Shown here: positions 37,338 to 49,802 of the stretch, piece after piece
How positions within the stretch are numbered: the first letter of the stretch is position 1
Layout: every line of letters begins with the position of its first letter
Assembly (NCBI RefSeq): GCF_029674545.1
Contig: NZ_CP121354.1
Span: 6,209,001 to 6,273,000 of the forward strand
DNA length: 64,000 nt
Source: Mesorhizobium sp. WSM4904
Lineage (GTDB): Bacteria; Pseudomonadota; Alphaproteobacteria; Rhizobiales; Rhizobiaceae
Direction: 5' to 3'
The notes under the pieces: model-generated
What the model saw: only the letters and a program-made list of their open reading frames with translations
Database searches by the model: none
Told to the model about the DNA's origin: nothing
Position numbers and translations under genes: made by a program

Positions 37338-39280
37338 GCCGCCTTGCTCCGATCGAGCGCGCGGTATTCCTCGAGGCAGGCCGGATTGGCGAGCGAAGCC
37401 AAGTTCTTGACAGGCTTGCCTTCGAGCGTGGTGCGGGCGGCACCCTCGACGCGCTTGCCATTCAGCGTATAGGGCACGGCCTGGACGGCGTGAATGCGGT
37501 GCGGCACGTGGCGCGGCGAAGCGCCTTCGCGGATCGCTTTGCGAATTCGCGCGGCAAGCTCGGGGGTCAGCGCATAACCGTCATTGAGCTTGACGCAGAG
37601 CACGATCTCCTCGTCGCCTTCGATGGGCGCGCCAAAGACCAGGCAATCCTCGATCTCGGCAAAATTCTCGCAGGCGGCGTAGATCTCGGCGGTGCCGACG
37701 CGAACGCCGCCGGGCTTCAGCGTCGTATCGGAGCGGCCGTGGATGATGCCAGAGCCGTAAGCCGTCATCTCCGCGACATCGCCATGCGTCCAGATCTCGC
37801 GGCGTGCGGCAAAATAGGTGGCGTGATAGCGCGCGTCGCCATCCTTGCCCCAGAAGGTCAGCGGCATCGACGGGAACGGCTCGGTGCAGACTAGATTGCC
37901 TTGCCGGCCGATGACCGGCGCATTGCGCTCGTCCATGACGCCGACGGCGAGGCCGAGCCCTTTCACGGTCAGCTCGCCGCGCCGCACAGGATGGATCGGC
38001 GATCCCAGCAGGAAGCAGCCGATGATCTCGGTGCCGCCGGAGATCGAAGCGAAGATCATGTCGCGCTTCACATGATCGTAGACCCAGTCGAATTGCCCGG
38101 GAGAGACAGGCGCACCGGCCGACAGCAGCGAGCGCAGCGACGGGAGATCATGCAGGCGCCCCGGCGCGTAGCCTTCGGTCGCAAGTGTCGCCAGATATTT
38201 CGGGCTGGTGCCGAAATGCGTGACCCTGGCGCGCTCGGCGATTTTCCAAAGCGGGCTGGGGTCGAGGCCATCGGCCGATTTCAGGATCGGCGCGCCGTCA
38301 TAGAGAACCACGGCAGCAGTGCAGGCGAGGCCGGAGATCAGCCAGTGATACATCATCCAGGCGGTGTTGGTGTACCAGCTCATCACGTCGCCCGGGCGGA
38401 CGTCGCCATGCAGCAGGTGCTCCTTAAGATGCTGGAGCAATACACCGCCGGCGCGATGGACGATCGCTTTCGGCGCGCCCGTGGTACCTGAAGTGTAGAG
38501 AACATAGGCCGGATGGTCGAAGGGCACGCGCTCGAAGCTGAGCGGGCTGTCGCCGCCGAAATCGTCGAAGGAAATGCAATCCGCCGCACAGTCCGGCTTG
38601 AGACCCGTTCTGCCGGTCAGCACCAGCGTCGTCACTGTCGGCATCGCCGCGACGATCTCGGCCAGCCTGCCGGAGATGTCGTGCTCCTTGCCCGCATAGC
38701 GGTAACATGGCGCGGCGAACAGCACCTTGAGGCCGATCTGGCCGAGGCGGTCGGCGATCGCGGCGGCGCCGAAATCCGGCGAGCAGGATGACCAGACAGC
38801 GCCGATGGAGAGCGTCGCCAGCAGAGCGACGAGACCCTCGACGCGATTGGGCAGGATGCCGCCGACGCAATCGCCCTTGCCGATCCCGGCCGCGCGAAGG
38901 CCATGCGCCGTCCGGGCAACGAGCCGGCGCAACGCGCCGAGCGTGACGGTGCGGAAATGGCCGCTCTCGTCGCCCTCGATGAGAGCAACCCTGTCTTCGT
39001 CGCCGCGCAGCAGGTTTTCCGCGAGATTGAGCGAGGCTTCCGGCAGGAAGCGACTCCCGGTCATGGGCGCATCGTCGTCGCGCAGGAAGGAGATCGCGCC
39101 AGGCTCACCGACGACCTCCGCGAAATCCCACACCGCCCGCCAGAAGGCGCCGGGGTCGCCGATCGACCAGCGATGCAGCGTTTCGTAGTCGCGCGGGTCG
39201 AAACCATTCGCGAGAGAGAAGCGCGCAAGGTTGGACGATCGGAACGCGGCCGGCGCCGGCGTCCAAAGCACGGATGACAT
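37334..39280 (-). CDS. Acetoacetyl-CoA synthetase-like acid-CoA ligase
   Basis: A 648-residue adenylate-forming enzyme of the acetoacetate-CoA ligase family (usual length about 650). The phosphate loop is [14 protein letters not shown] near residue 270, the SISGGTEIIGCFLLG region near 380, the WTHGDVAEM hinge region near 480 and the catalytic lysine motif TLNGKRVEG near 605. It activates acetoacetate or a similar 3-oxo acid to the CoA ester with ATP. The start at 39280 follows a GGGAGGAAAT site. First gene of the CoA operon, divergent from a thiolase gene, with a GntR-type palindrome between them. Confidence 0.9.
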   Translation of the reverse strand: MSSVLWTPAPAAFRSSNLARFSLANGFDPRDYETLHRWSIGDPGAFWRAVWDFAEVVGEPGAISFLRDDDAPMTGSRFLPEASLNLAENLLRGDEDRVALIEGDESGHFRTVTLGALRRLVARTAHGLRAAGIGKGDCVGGILPNRVEGLVALLATLSIGAVWSSCSPDFGAAAIADRLGQIGLKVLFAAPCYRYAGKEHDISGRLAEIVAAMPTVTTLVLTGRTGLKPDCAADCISFDDFGGDSPLSFERVPFDHPAYVLYTSGTTGAPKAIVHRAGGVLLQHLKEHLLHGDVRPGDVMSWYTNTAWMMYHWLISGLACTAAVVLYDGAPILKSADGLDPSPLWKIAERARVTHFGTSPKYLATLATEGYAPGRLHDLPSLRSLLSAGAPVSPGQFDWVYDHVKRDMIFASISGGTEIIGCFLLGSPIHPVRRGELTVKGLGLAVGVMDERNAPVIGRQGNLVCTEPFPSMPLTFWGKDGDARYHATYFAARREIWTHGDVAEMTAYGSGIIHGRSDTTLKPGGVRVGTAEIYAACENFAEIEDCLVFGAPIEGDEEIVLCVKLNDGYALTPELAARIRKAIREGASPRHVPHRIHAVQAVPYTLNGKRVEGAARTTLEGKPVKNLASLANPACLEEYRALDRSKAA

Positions 39281-39348
39281 GGATTTCCTCCCGCAACGCA
39301 CTCCGGGCTCGATGCCGCGACCTTGCCTGCCGATGCATTTCATGATTA

Positions 39349-39364
39349 TTGGTTATAACCAGAA
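39349..39364. promoter_or_regulatory. Second copy of the GntR-type palindrome
   Basis: The 12-bp palindrome TGGTTATAACCA (39350-39361) with flanks TT and GAA is in the 134-base gap between the divergent acetoacetyl-CoA synthetase and thiolase genes. It matches the core of the 33086-33101 operator exactly, in a window where no other copy was noticed. Confidence 0.78.
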
Positions 39365-39414
39365 TGTCAAGCGGCGATCCCGCCTATGTGGATCGCGCGT
39401 GCGGAGGATCGGAA

Positions 39415-40656
39415 ATGGATGCGATCTATATCGTTGCCGCCAAGCGCACGCCCATCGGCAAGCTGAACGGCGCGTTCGCCAGCCTGTCGGCGGCGGAGTT
39501 GGGCGCGCAGCTTATCCAGGCGATGCTGGCGGAAACCCAGCTCGCGCCCGACACTGTCGGCGAGGTGATCATGGGCCAAGTGCTGACCGGCGGCGCCGGG
39601 CAGAACCCGGCGCGGCAGGCCGCGCTCAAAGCCGGCCTGCCGGTAAGCGTGCCCGCCATGACCGTCAACAAAGTGTGCGGCGCCGGCCAGAAGTCGATCC
39701 ATCTCGCCGCCCAGGCCATTCGCTGCGGCGACGCCGATTGCGTGATCGCCGGCGGACAGGACTCGATGACCTCGGCGCCGCATTTCATTTCCGGTATGCG
39801 CGGCGGCATCCGCATGGGCGACCACATGGTCAAGGATTCCATGATTACCGACGGGCTGTGGGATGCCTTCCATCAGGTACATATGGGCGTGACGGCCGAA
39901 GCGCTGGCGCAGCGCTACCAGATCACCCGCGAAGAACAGGACAGGTTCGCGCTGCGCTCACAGGAGAAGGCGGACGTCGCCATCCAGACTGGCCGGTTCG
40001 ACGAAGAGATCGTCCCGATCTCGATAAGGACAAGGCAGGGCGATCTCGTCATCGACCGTGACGAACATCCCAATCCCTCCACCACCATGGAAGGCCTCGG
40101 CCGGCTGAGGCCGGTCTTCGATGCGGCTGGCACGATCACGGCCGGCAACTCATCCGGTCTCAATGACGGGGCAGCGGCGGTGCTGGTGATGTCGGAGGCG
40201 CGGGTGAAGGAACTCGGCCTGACGCCCCTCGCCCGCATCGCGTCCTACGCTTCCGCCGGCGTCGAGCCGATGGACATGGGCCTCGGACCGGTGGCAGCCT
40301 CGCGCCGCGCGCTCGACAAGGCCGGCTGGCGCTCGTCCGATCTCGACGTGATGGAGATCAACGAGGCTTTCGCCGCACAGGCTATCGCCGTCAATCGCGA
40401 GATGGGCTGGGACGAGGACATTATCAGCGTTCTCCGAACTCGCCGAAGCTCTTCGCTTCTTTCAGGCGCCGCTTATGTCGCTGCTTCTCCTGAGCAGGCG
40501 AGATTCCCTCACTCACCATGCGGCGCGCGTCGAGACACAGCTCCCTCGCACGGGCGAGTGTTATACCGTCCGGCCCATATTGTCCGAGCGTTACAGTTTC
40601 GCGCCGGCCGTTCATCCGGTAGTCGTATCGGAAGGTCAGCGCGCCCGAGCTTTTGA
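39415..40656 (+). pseudogene. Acetyl-CoA acetyltransferase (thiolase), 3' end lost at an integrase junction
   Basis: The first 338 or so residues are a normal thiolase II: ATG at 39415 behind GGAGGA, nucleophile VCGAGQKS (Cys88), and MEINEAFAAQAIAVN. At about 40427-40434 the homology ends abruptly, just before the NVNGGAIALGHP and terminal CxG motifs, so the catalytic His and second Cys are missing. The frame continues to 40656 through antisense integrase sequence of no meaning. The product should be inactive. It is divergent from the CoA operon and may once have cleaved its acetoacetyl-CoA. Confidence 0.85.
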
Positions 40657-40753
40657 CGAGGACGTACATACCGTCACGGTTCGTGACCTTGTAATCTTTT
40701 GCCTTAGATTTCAGATGCTTAAGCGCCGTGTCCGTCAGCAAGGCGACCTCCAT
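40424..40753 (-). pseudogene. N-terminal fragment of a P4-type tyrosine integrase
   Basis: The 109 residues are the arm-type DNA-binding domain (DUF4102) of phage P4-like integrases: ALLTDTALKHLKSKAKDY, FRYDYRMNGRRETVTLGQYG, LARARELCLDARRMV and the start of the core-binding region KSFGEFGER. Then the frame stops at the same point where the thiolase homology ends. The catalytic domain with RHRY residues is missing. It begins 305 bases after guaA and reads away from it, the arrangement expected for an element integrated at the guaA 3' end, such as the IntG-carrying part of Mesorhizobium tripartite ICEs. Confidence 0.85.
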
Positions 40754-40786
40754 TTCTGGCGGAAATCGACCGATTTGCGGCTAAAA

Positions 40787-41040
40787 GACCGTCAAGCAAA
40801 AATCGGCCTACTAGAACGCTGCTTTTCCTAACGAATTCAGCGCGTTAGCTTCCGAAAAAAGACCGTCATCGGCTGAATTGGGCTGACGGTATTGCGATTT
40901 TGGCGCTCGGACAAGAAAATGCATACCGTCAAAAAGACCGTCGGAGCGGTCCTTTTGCACGCGATAGTCCGCGATAGATGATGAAGATTTCTGCTTTGAA
41001 AATCAGCTACTTAGAGTTGGCTAGCGGTAGTTCGCGATAG
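40787..41040. repeat. Short repeats between integrase fragment and guaA, possible attachment-site arms
   Basis: Five ACCGTC hexamers occur within about 155 bases (40788, 40862, 40925, 40937, and inverted at 40885). A 13-base direct repeat follows, TAGTCCGCGATAG at 40965-40977 and TAGTTCGCGATAG at 41028-41040, with another GCGATAG at 40961. Such clusters of short direct repeats beside an integrase gene are typical of arm-type binding sites. The core crossover site, if the element used guaA, would be in or next to the guaA 3' end at about 41059; its second copy is not in this window. Confidence 0.5.
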
Positions 41041-41058
41041 GCCGCGAAGGACGCTGAA

Positions 41059-42624
<1,566 letters not shown>

Positions 42625-42680
42625 GGCGAGCCTTTAGAGAAAGAAACGAGTCGGCGCAATGGGTTGTGCGGTCGCACAGC

Positions 42681-43163
42681 TTACTCCGGTACCGATGCTT
42701 CTTCCGATGCGTCGGCCGGTCCGGCGTCGAGAGAGCGCAAGGCATCCATGAGCGCCGCGAAACGCTCTCGGCCGATGCGGTCTATGTAGTCCCGTTCGAT
42801 CTCGAGCTTGATGCGGTCGCCGTCGCGCAAGGCATCCAAGCCCTTGCGCGTATAACGTACAAGCTTGCCGCGCCCATCCCGTGGGTCGGGAAACCGCTCC
42901 AGCACGCCTTCCGCCTCCAGCCCGTCGAGCAATTGCTGAACCGCCTGCTTGGAGGTGGCCGAGCGCTCGATCAATGCCGACTGGCGCGTGCCGTTGCGAG
43001 GGATGTGCCCGAGCAGCCCGGCACGCGCTTCGCTGAACCAGGCGTGGCCGGCGGCCCGCATGGCCGCAGAAAATTCCGCCTGCCATGCACGGCTCGCCCG
43101 CCATAGCCGCCAGCCGACATGATCGGGCAACGCCCCGATTTTTTCGTCAAGCTCCTTGACCAT
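42681..43163 (-). CDS. MarR-family transcriptional regulator
   Basis: A 160-residue winged-helix regulator with SATSKQAVQQLLDGLEAEG as recognition region and the wing DPRDGRGKLVRYT; the C-terminal helix pair for dimerisation follows. The ATG at 43163 has GGAG a suitable distance upstream; a TTG at 43187 would place the start inside the palindrome. The 25-bp palindrome at 43178-43202 directly before it suggests self-repression together with control of the divergent gene at 43249. Confidence 0.9.
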   Translation of the reverse strand: MVKELDEKIGALPDHVGWRLWRASRAWQAEFSAAMRAAGHAWFSEARAGLLGHIPRNGTRQSALIERSATSKQAVQQLLDGLEAEGVLERFPDPRDGRGKLVRYTRKGLDALRDGDRIKLEIERDYIDRIGRERFAALMDALRSLDAGPADASEEASVPE

Positions 43164-43177
43164 CTGATCTGTGCTCC

Positions 43178-43202
43178 ATATAGTCAAGATACTTGACGAT
43201 AT
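43178..43202. promoter_or_regulatory. MarR-type operator palindrome
   Basis: GTCAAG and CTTGAC (43183-43188 and 43192-43197) flank ATA, and the symmetry extends to ATAT on both sides with only one mismatch. It lies in the 85-base gap between the MarR gene and the divergent 105-residue protein gene. The dyad size fits MarR dimer sites. Confidence 0.82.
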
Positions 43203-43248
43203 TCATGCCGTCGAGACTCTTCGGAACGCGAACCCACGGACAGGGACA

Positions 43249-43566
43249 ATGACGATACTGAACAGGGACACGCTGGCTGTTATCATGGTCGGAACCACGC
43301 ACGTCATCGACATGGGCGGCAAGAACGCCTTCATCCACTATGAAACCGATGATCGGGCACACATGCTTTTGCCGGACGGCACACGCTTCCACGGACTTTG
43401 GAGGCTGCTGGACGACGGCTACAGGGTCGAATGGAAAGACGGTCCCGCCGGCACGTGGAAGCTCGATCATACACCGGGAGCGATCGACTATATCGATGCG
43501 ACCGGCGCCGCCCGTGGACGCATTGCACGCATCGATTTCGGCGATCCGCAGCGCCTGGCTGCTTGA
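43249..43566 (+). CDS. Hypothetical protein under a MarR-type operator
   Basis: A 105-residue soluble protein, rich in Asp, Gly and aromatic residues, with a repeated beta-strand character (TTHVIDMGGKNAFIHYE, GLWRLLDDGYRVEWKDGP, GTWKLDHTPGAIDYID). I do not recognise a family. The start at 43249 has CAGGGA before it. It is divergent from the MarR gene and shares its operator region, so it is the most likely target. Twelve bases separate its stop from the convergent nucleosidase gene. Confidence 0.65.
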   Translation: MTILNRDTLAVIMVGTTHVIDMGGKNAFIHYETDDRAHMLLPDGTRFHGLWRLLDDGYRVEWKDGPAGTWKLDHTPGAIDYIDATGAARGRIARIDFGDPQRLAA

Positions 43567-43578
43567 TCCCAATAGCTC

Positions 43579-44217
43579 TCAGCCATCCAGCAGACCACCG
43601 CCGATCGCCTGCTCGAGCAAACCTATTGCCGCGGCCAGCTTTTCGTCGATGACGTGCAGATACTCCGTCCAGTCGCCGACGTGCCTGAGATCGGCGGCGC
43701 CGTCGGAAATGCCGCGCAGGCCGATCAGCGGCACGCCGAACAGCTGGCAGGCGCGCAGGCAGGCGAAGGTCTCCATGTCGACCATGTCGGCGTCGATCGC
43801 GTCATAGGCGGCGCCGGTGACGATCGCACCACCGGTCGACAGCGTCGCGCTCCTGATGCCGGGGATGACAAAGGGCAGCGGCACCGTCACCGGCAGGTCG
43901 AGGAACGGCGTGGCGCCCCTCTCGAAGCCGAGCGGGGAGGCGTCGATGTCGCGGTAGCTCACCGACACGGCCTGGTAGATTTCGGTCTGCTCCAACGTCC
44001 GGCTTCCCGCGGAACCGAGCGAGACGACGAGATCCGGGAGCGCGTCCTGCGCCTTGAGCGCCGCAAGCTCCGCGCCCAGCCGCACCGCGGCCTCGACCGG
44101 ACCGACGCCGGTCATCAGCGGCGTGAAAAGCCCCTTGAGATGCGGCCCGTATTCGGCCTCCGCGGCCATGACGAAGAGAACGGACTTGCCCGAAAGACGT
44201 GACGCTTTATCGGTCAT
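43579..44217 (-). CDS. mtnN: 5'-methylthioadenosine/S-adenosylhomocysteine nucleosidase
   Basis: A 212-residue nucleoside phosphorylase-fold protein. Catalytic-type residues are visible: the glutamate in AAEAEYG (near 20), the ribose-binding ADMVDMET near residue 145 and the general acid in GISDGAAD near residue 171. It should cleave adenine from methylthioadenosine or S-adenosylhomocysteine. It is slightly shorter than E. coli Pfs (232), which fits the shorter alphaproteobacterial forms. The general phosphorylase family is certain; the substrate is inferred. Confidence 0.82.
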   Translation of the reverse strand: MTDKASRLSGKSVLFVMAAEAEYGPHLKGLFTPLMTGVGPVEAAVRLGAELAALKAQDALPDLVVSLGSAGSRTLEQTEIYQAVSVSYRDIDASPLGFERGATPFLDLPVTVPLPFVIPGIRSATLSTGGAIVTGAAYDAIDADMVDMETFACLRACQLFGVPLIGLRGISDGAADLRHVGDWTEYLHVIDEKLAAAIGLLEQAIGGGLLDG

Positions 44218-44353
44218 GACGCTCTACCTCTTGTCTGTTGCCCGGCGAAGAGAAAGGGCAACGTGCCCTCGCCCAGCCCTTCGCTATGGCTCCGGGCTTT
44301 CGTCGCTCGAAAAAGCCCATTTGGCGGCTTTTCGTTCGCTACGGGACCGCTCC

Positions 44354-44812
44354 TCACCCCTCAATACCGTCGCGGCCGACAACCGTCATCATCGTGCCGG
44401 TCATGGTGGCGATCAGCTTGGCCTCGCCGTCGGCCGCGAAGGCGTAGGCCTGGCCGTCGGCAACGATGATGGTGCGGCCGGGCTTTGTCACCGAGCCGCG
44501 GAACAGGAAGCGCTCGCCCCTGCCCGGCGCGAGCAGATTGACCTTGAATTCGATGGTCAGCACGCTGGAATTCTGCGGCATCAACGAGAACGCGGCGTAG
44601 CCGCAGGCCGAGTCCAGCGCGGTCGAGATGACGCCGGCATGCAGGAAGCCGTGCTGCTGGGTGAGCGACGGCGCGTAAGGCATCTCGATCTCGATGATGC
44701 CGGGCGTGACCAGCGTCAGTTCCGCGCCAATGGTGGCCATCGCCTTTTGGCGGGCAAAGGAAGTCCTGACACGATCCTCATAGTCGGGAGCGGGTACGAT
44801 CTTGGCTGCCAT
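44354..44812 (-). CDS. PaaI-family hotdog thioesterase
   Basis: A 152-residue hotdog-fold protein with the PaaI hallmark HGFLHAGVISTALDSACGYAA (about 54-74), where HGG/HAG and the helix aspartate form the active site, then VNLLAPGRGE. It probably hydrolyses an acyl- or aryl-CoA thioester. It lies alone between the nucleosidase and RNA methyltransferase genes, all on the minus strand, with gaps of about 100-140 bases, so co-transcription is uncertain. Confidence 0.85.
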   Translation of the reverse strand: MAAKIVPAPDYEDRVRTSFARQKAMATIGAELTLVTPGIIEIEMPYAPSLTQQHGFLHAGVISTALDSACGYAAFSLMPQNSSVLTIEFKVNLLAPGRGERFLFRGSVTKPGRTIIVADGQAYAFAADGEAKLIATMTGTMMTVVGRDGIEG

Positions 44813-44908
44813 GGCCCTTCGCCTTCACGTTTGCTGGCGAAGCTTATTGCAGAGGCAGCCAAGACAGGCAATCTCTTATGTTGCAGCGCAGCAAAACGCC
44901 GCCTGCCC

Positions 44909-46198
44909 TCAGGCTGCCCTGCGCAGGGCATGGAAATAGAAGCCGTCGGTGCCGCTGAGCGCCGGCGACAGCGAGATGCCGCCGGTGCCGGCGATGCGCG
45001 CAGCGTCTTCATGGCCGGGGAAACGGGCATCCCAAAGCTCTCGATGGTCGACCGGCGCAAACTCGCCGTTGCGTTCGCGGAAGGCCGCGACCTGCTCGCC
45101 GTTTTCGGCATCGAACACCGAGCAGGTGATGTAGACGAGCAACCCGCCGGGTTTCACAAAAGCCTGCGCCGTGTCGAGGATCGCCTGCTGCTCGCCCTTG
45201 CGGGCGTCGAGCTGCCTTTCGGTCAACCGCCACTTGGCGTCGGGCCGGCGGCGCCAGGTGCCGCTGCCGGTGCAGGGCGCGTCGATGAGCACGATGTCCA
45301 TATGCGCGGTGAGCGGCGTGAGCTCGGCGGGCTTGCTGACGATCTGGATATTGCGGCTGTGCGCGCGACGGATGCGTTCGAAGATCGGCGCCAGCCGCAC
45401 CTTCTCCGCGTCGTGGGCGAAAAGCTGGCCTGTATTGCCCATCTCGGCCGACAGCGCCAGCGTCTTGCCGCCGGCGCCTGCGCAATAGTCGAGCACCTGC
45501 ATGCCGGGCGCGGCACCCGCAAGTGCGGCAGCAAGCTGCGAACCCTCGTCCTGCACTTCGAACCAGCCTTTCTGGAAGGCTGGCTCGGCCTGGACGTTCG
45601 GATGCCTGCCGTCGCCGTCGATCGGCGGGATGCGGATGCCGAGCGGCGCGATCGCTGCAGGTGCTGCACCCGTGCCCTTGAGTTCGGCCAGCACCTTGCC
45701 ACGGTCTGACAGCAAGGCATTGACCCTAAGATCCAGCGGCGGACGCGTCGCAAGAGCCGCCCCCTCCTCGACCCAATCTTCGCCATAGGCCTGCTCGAGC
45801 AGCGGCGCGCACCAGTCCGGAACATCGGCCCGCACGGCGTCGGGCGCATCGGCGAGCCTGCGCTCGGCCGCGGCTTTCAGTTCGGCGGCGCTGAGCAGCG
45901 GCGGCGCGAACTTGTCGCCGTCGAGCGCCTCGTTCAGCGACCGCGCAGTCTGGCCCCATTCCAGGAGCAGCGCGCCGAAGCCGGTGGCGCGGGGCGTGTC
46001 CTCGCCGAAGAGCCAGCCGGCCGAGCGCCTGCGGCGCAGCGCGTCGTAGACGATGTTGCCGATCGCCGCCCGGTCGCCGCCGCCGGCAAAGCGATGCGAC
46101 AGGCCCCAGTCGCGCAGAGCGTCGGCCACCGGCCGGTGGCGCCTGCCGATGTCTTCCAGCACTTCGATGGCCGCCGCCAGCCTTCCGCCCAGTCTCAT
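44909..46198 (-). CDS. RsmB/NOP-family 23S/16S rRNA m5C methyltransferase
   Basis: A 429-residue RNA cytosine-C5 methyltransferase. The N-terminal helical part (1-130) is like NusB; the SAM domain has VLDYCAGAGGKTL near residue 235, IDAPCTGSGTWRR near 305 and VYITCSVFDAENG near 370, supplying both cysteines needed for catalysis and product release. It would methylate rRNA, with RsmB the family prototype. The exact target nucleotide cannot be told, since several paralogues exist in alphaproteobacteria. Confidence 0.88.
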   Translation of the reverse strand: MRLGGRLAAAIEVLEDIGRRHRPVADALRDWGLSHRFAGGGDRAAIGNIVYDALRRRRSAGWLFGEDTPRATGFGALLLEWGQTARSLNEALDGDKFAPPLLSAAELKAAAERRLADAPDAVRADVPDWCAPLLEQAYGEDWVEEGAALATRPPLDLRVNALLSDRGKVLAELKGTGAAPAAIAPLGIRIPPIDGDGRHPNVQAEPAFQKGWFEVQDEGSQLAAALAGAAPGMQVLDYCAGAGGKTLALSAEMGNTGQLFAHDAEKVRLAPIFERIRRAHSRNIQIVSKPAELTPLTAHMDIVLIDAPCTGSGTWRRRPDAKWRLTERQLDARKGEQQAILDTAQAFVKPGGLLVYITCSVFDAENGEQVAAFRERNGEFAPVDHRELWDARFPGHEDAARIAGTGGISLSPALSGTDGFYFHALRRAA

Positions 46199-46531
46199 TC
46201 CTGCTTCCGTCTACCGTTGCTTTCAGCCCTGCTCTTAGAGCCTTTCCTGCTCCGATTGAAACAGTTCTGTTGCGGCGAGGCCAAAACGACCTGTCCAACG
46301 CCATGCTGCCTGCAACAGACGGAATGCTTTTTCGCAGCAGTCGGCCGCCGACGGAAAACAAGAACAAATCGATGGGAACATGAAACTTTTCTAATGTTTT
46401 GACTGGCGGATACAAGCAAGCCTGCTGGATTAACCACTCAGCTTTCCAAGTTTTGCCGGCAGGAATACTCTTTCGCCTGTGATTCGCGGCGCGGGAAACG
46501 CGCTTTGACGGATCCTCACGAGGAGAGGGCA
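46199..46531. other. Intergenic region before aqpZ
   Basis: A 333-base gap between two divergent genes without a supported coding frame. It contains an 8-bp inverted repeat (46266-46273 with 46312-46319) with a 38-base loop. The promoters of both genes should be here; I cannot assign boxes with confidence. Confidence 0.5.
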
Positions 46532-47209
46532 ATGAAGACTTATCTGGCAGAAGTTCTAGGCACGTTTTTGTTGGTGTTCATCGGTACGGCCTCCGTGGTC
46601 ACGGGCGGTTTCGGCGGCGCGCTGCCGCTCGGCCAGGAAGGCATCGGCCTGGCGTTCGGCATCGGCCTGATCGCGGCGGCCTATGCGATCGGCCCGATCT
46701 CGGGCGCGCATCTCAATCCGGCGGTGACGCTCGGCGTGTTCCTCGCGGGACGGATGCCAGCCAAGGATGTCGTCCCTTACTGGATCGCGCAGGTCATCGG
46801 CGCCATCATCGCTTCGCTGGCGCTGTGGATCATCGTCACCGGCCAGGCGGGCGGCCACACCGGCGGTTTCGGCGCCAATGGCTGGGACGAGGCGAAATGG
46901 GGCATGAGCTCGGCCTTCCTGTGGGAGCTGATCGGCACCTTCACCTTCGTCACCGTCATTCTCGGCGTCACCAACGCCAAGCATACGACGGCCTTTGCGG
47001 GTCTGGTCATCGGCCTGACGCTGGCAGGGATTCACTTCGCCATGATCCCGGTGACGGGCACCTCGGTCAACCCGGCGCGCTCGATCGGCCCGGCGCTGTT
47101 CTCGGGCGGCGCGGCGCTCAGCCAGCTCTGGCTGTTCATCGTCGCACCGTTGATCGGCGGCGCCATTGCCGGCGTCGTCGCCAAGGCGGGAATCTTCGAA
47201 AAAGACTGA
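46532..47209 (+). CDS. aqpZ: Aquaporin Z water channel
   Basis: A 225-residue MIP-family channel with six membrane helices and both pore motifs, HLNPAVT (near residue 63) and SVNPARS (near residue 185). The second selectivity-filter positions include the arginine after the second NPA, as in water-selective AqpZ rather than glycerol facilitators; the length also fits AqpZ. The ATG at 46532 follows GAGGAGAGG; the in-frame codons upstream to 46505 are not needed. It is a single-gene unit with a strong terminator. Confidence 0.93.
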   Translation: MKTYLAEVLGTFLLVFIGTASVVTGGFGGALPLGQEGIGLAFGIGLIAAAYAIGPISGAHLNPAVTLGVFLAGRMPAKDVVPYWIAQVIGAIIASLALWIIVTGQAGGHTGGFGANGWDEAKWGMSSAFLWELIGTFTFVTVILGVTNAKHTTAFAGLVIGLTLAGIHFAMIPVTGTSVNPARSIGPALFSGGAALSQLWLFIVAPLIGGAIAGVVAKAGIFEKD

Positions 47210-47223
47210 TATCTCGGTTTCTT

Positions 47224-47272
47224 GAAGCAATTCCGGACGGAAACCGCCGTACACTTTTCTGGGAATTGCTTC
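47224..47272. repeat. Dispersed intergenic repeat with long inverted ends (copy 1)
   Basis: Ends GAAGCAATTCC (47224-47234) and its perfect complement (47262-47272) enclose TTCCGGACGGAAA. A related copy lies at 60786-60826 before the folD-like gene. I recall this unit as widespread in Mesorhizobium and related genomes. Confidence 0.7.
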
Positions 47273-47284
47273 GGCTCAATGCAA

Positions 47285-47316
47285 AAGGCGCGGGCCTGAA
47301 CCCGCGCCTTTTTCTT
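47285..47316 (+). terminator. Intrinsic terminator of aqpZ
   Basis: Perfect 10-bp stem aaggcgcggg (47285-47294) with 47301-47310, 6-nt loop, then TTT-C-TTT. It ends the aqpZ transcript about 75 bases after the stop codon. Confidence 0.9.
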
Positions 47317-47331
47317 TGGGAGGATGAGCCC

Positions 47332-47432
47332 TAAAGCGCATCGCGATCTTTCAGATTCGCTCTGTGCGCTTTAGGTTTTGGTTTTATGCATGTCTTTGTC
47401 CCGAAACCGGTTCCCACTTTCGGGAGACATGC
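47332..47432. repeat. Pair of palindromic intergenic repeats after katG
   Basis: First hairpin: TAAAGCGCA (47332-47340) with its complement at 47365-47373. Second: GCATGTCT (47388-47395) with its complement at 47425-47432, enclosing CCCGAAACCGG and CTTTCGGG. Both look like units of rhizobial intergenic mosaic sequences. The second hairpin starts two bases after the katG stop and may help end or protect the katG message. Confidence 0.7.
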
Positions 47433-47433
47433 T

Positions 47434-49799
<2,366 letters not shown>

Positions 49800-49802
<3 letters not shown>

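Noticed and set aside
40434..40656. In-frame tail of the thiolase
   Set aside because: These about 75 codons are the antisense of the integrase fragment and have no thiolase character, so they are not counted as a real domain or fusion.
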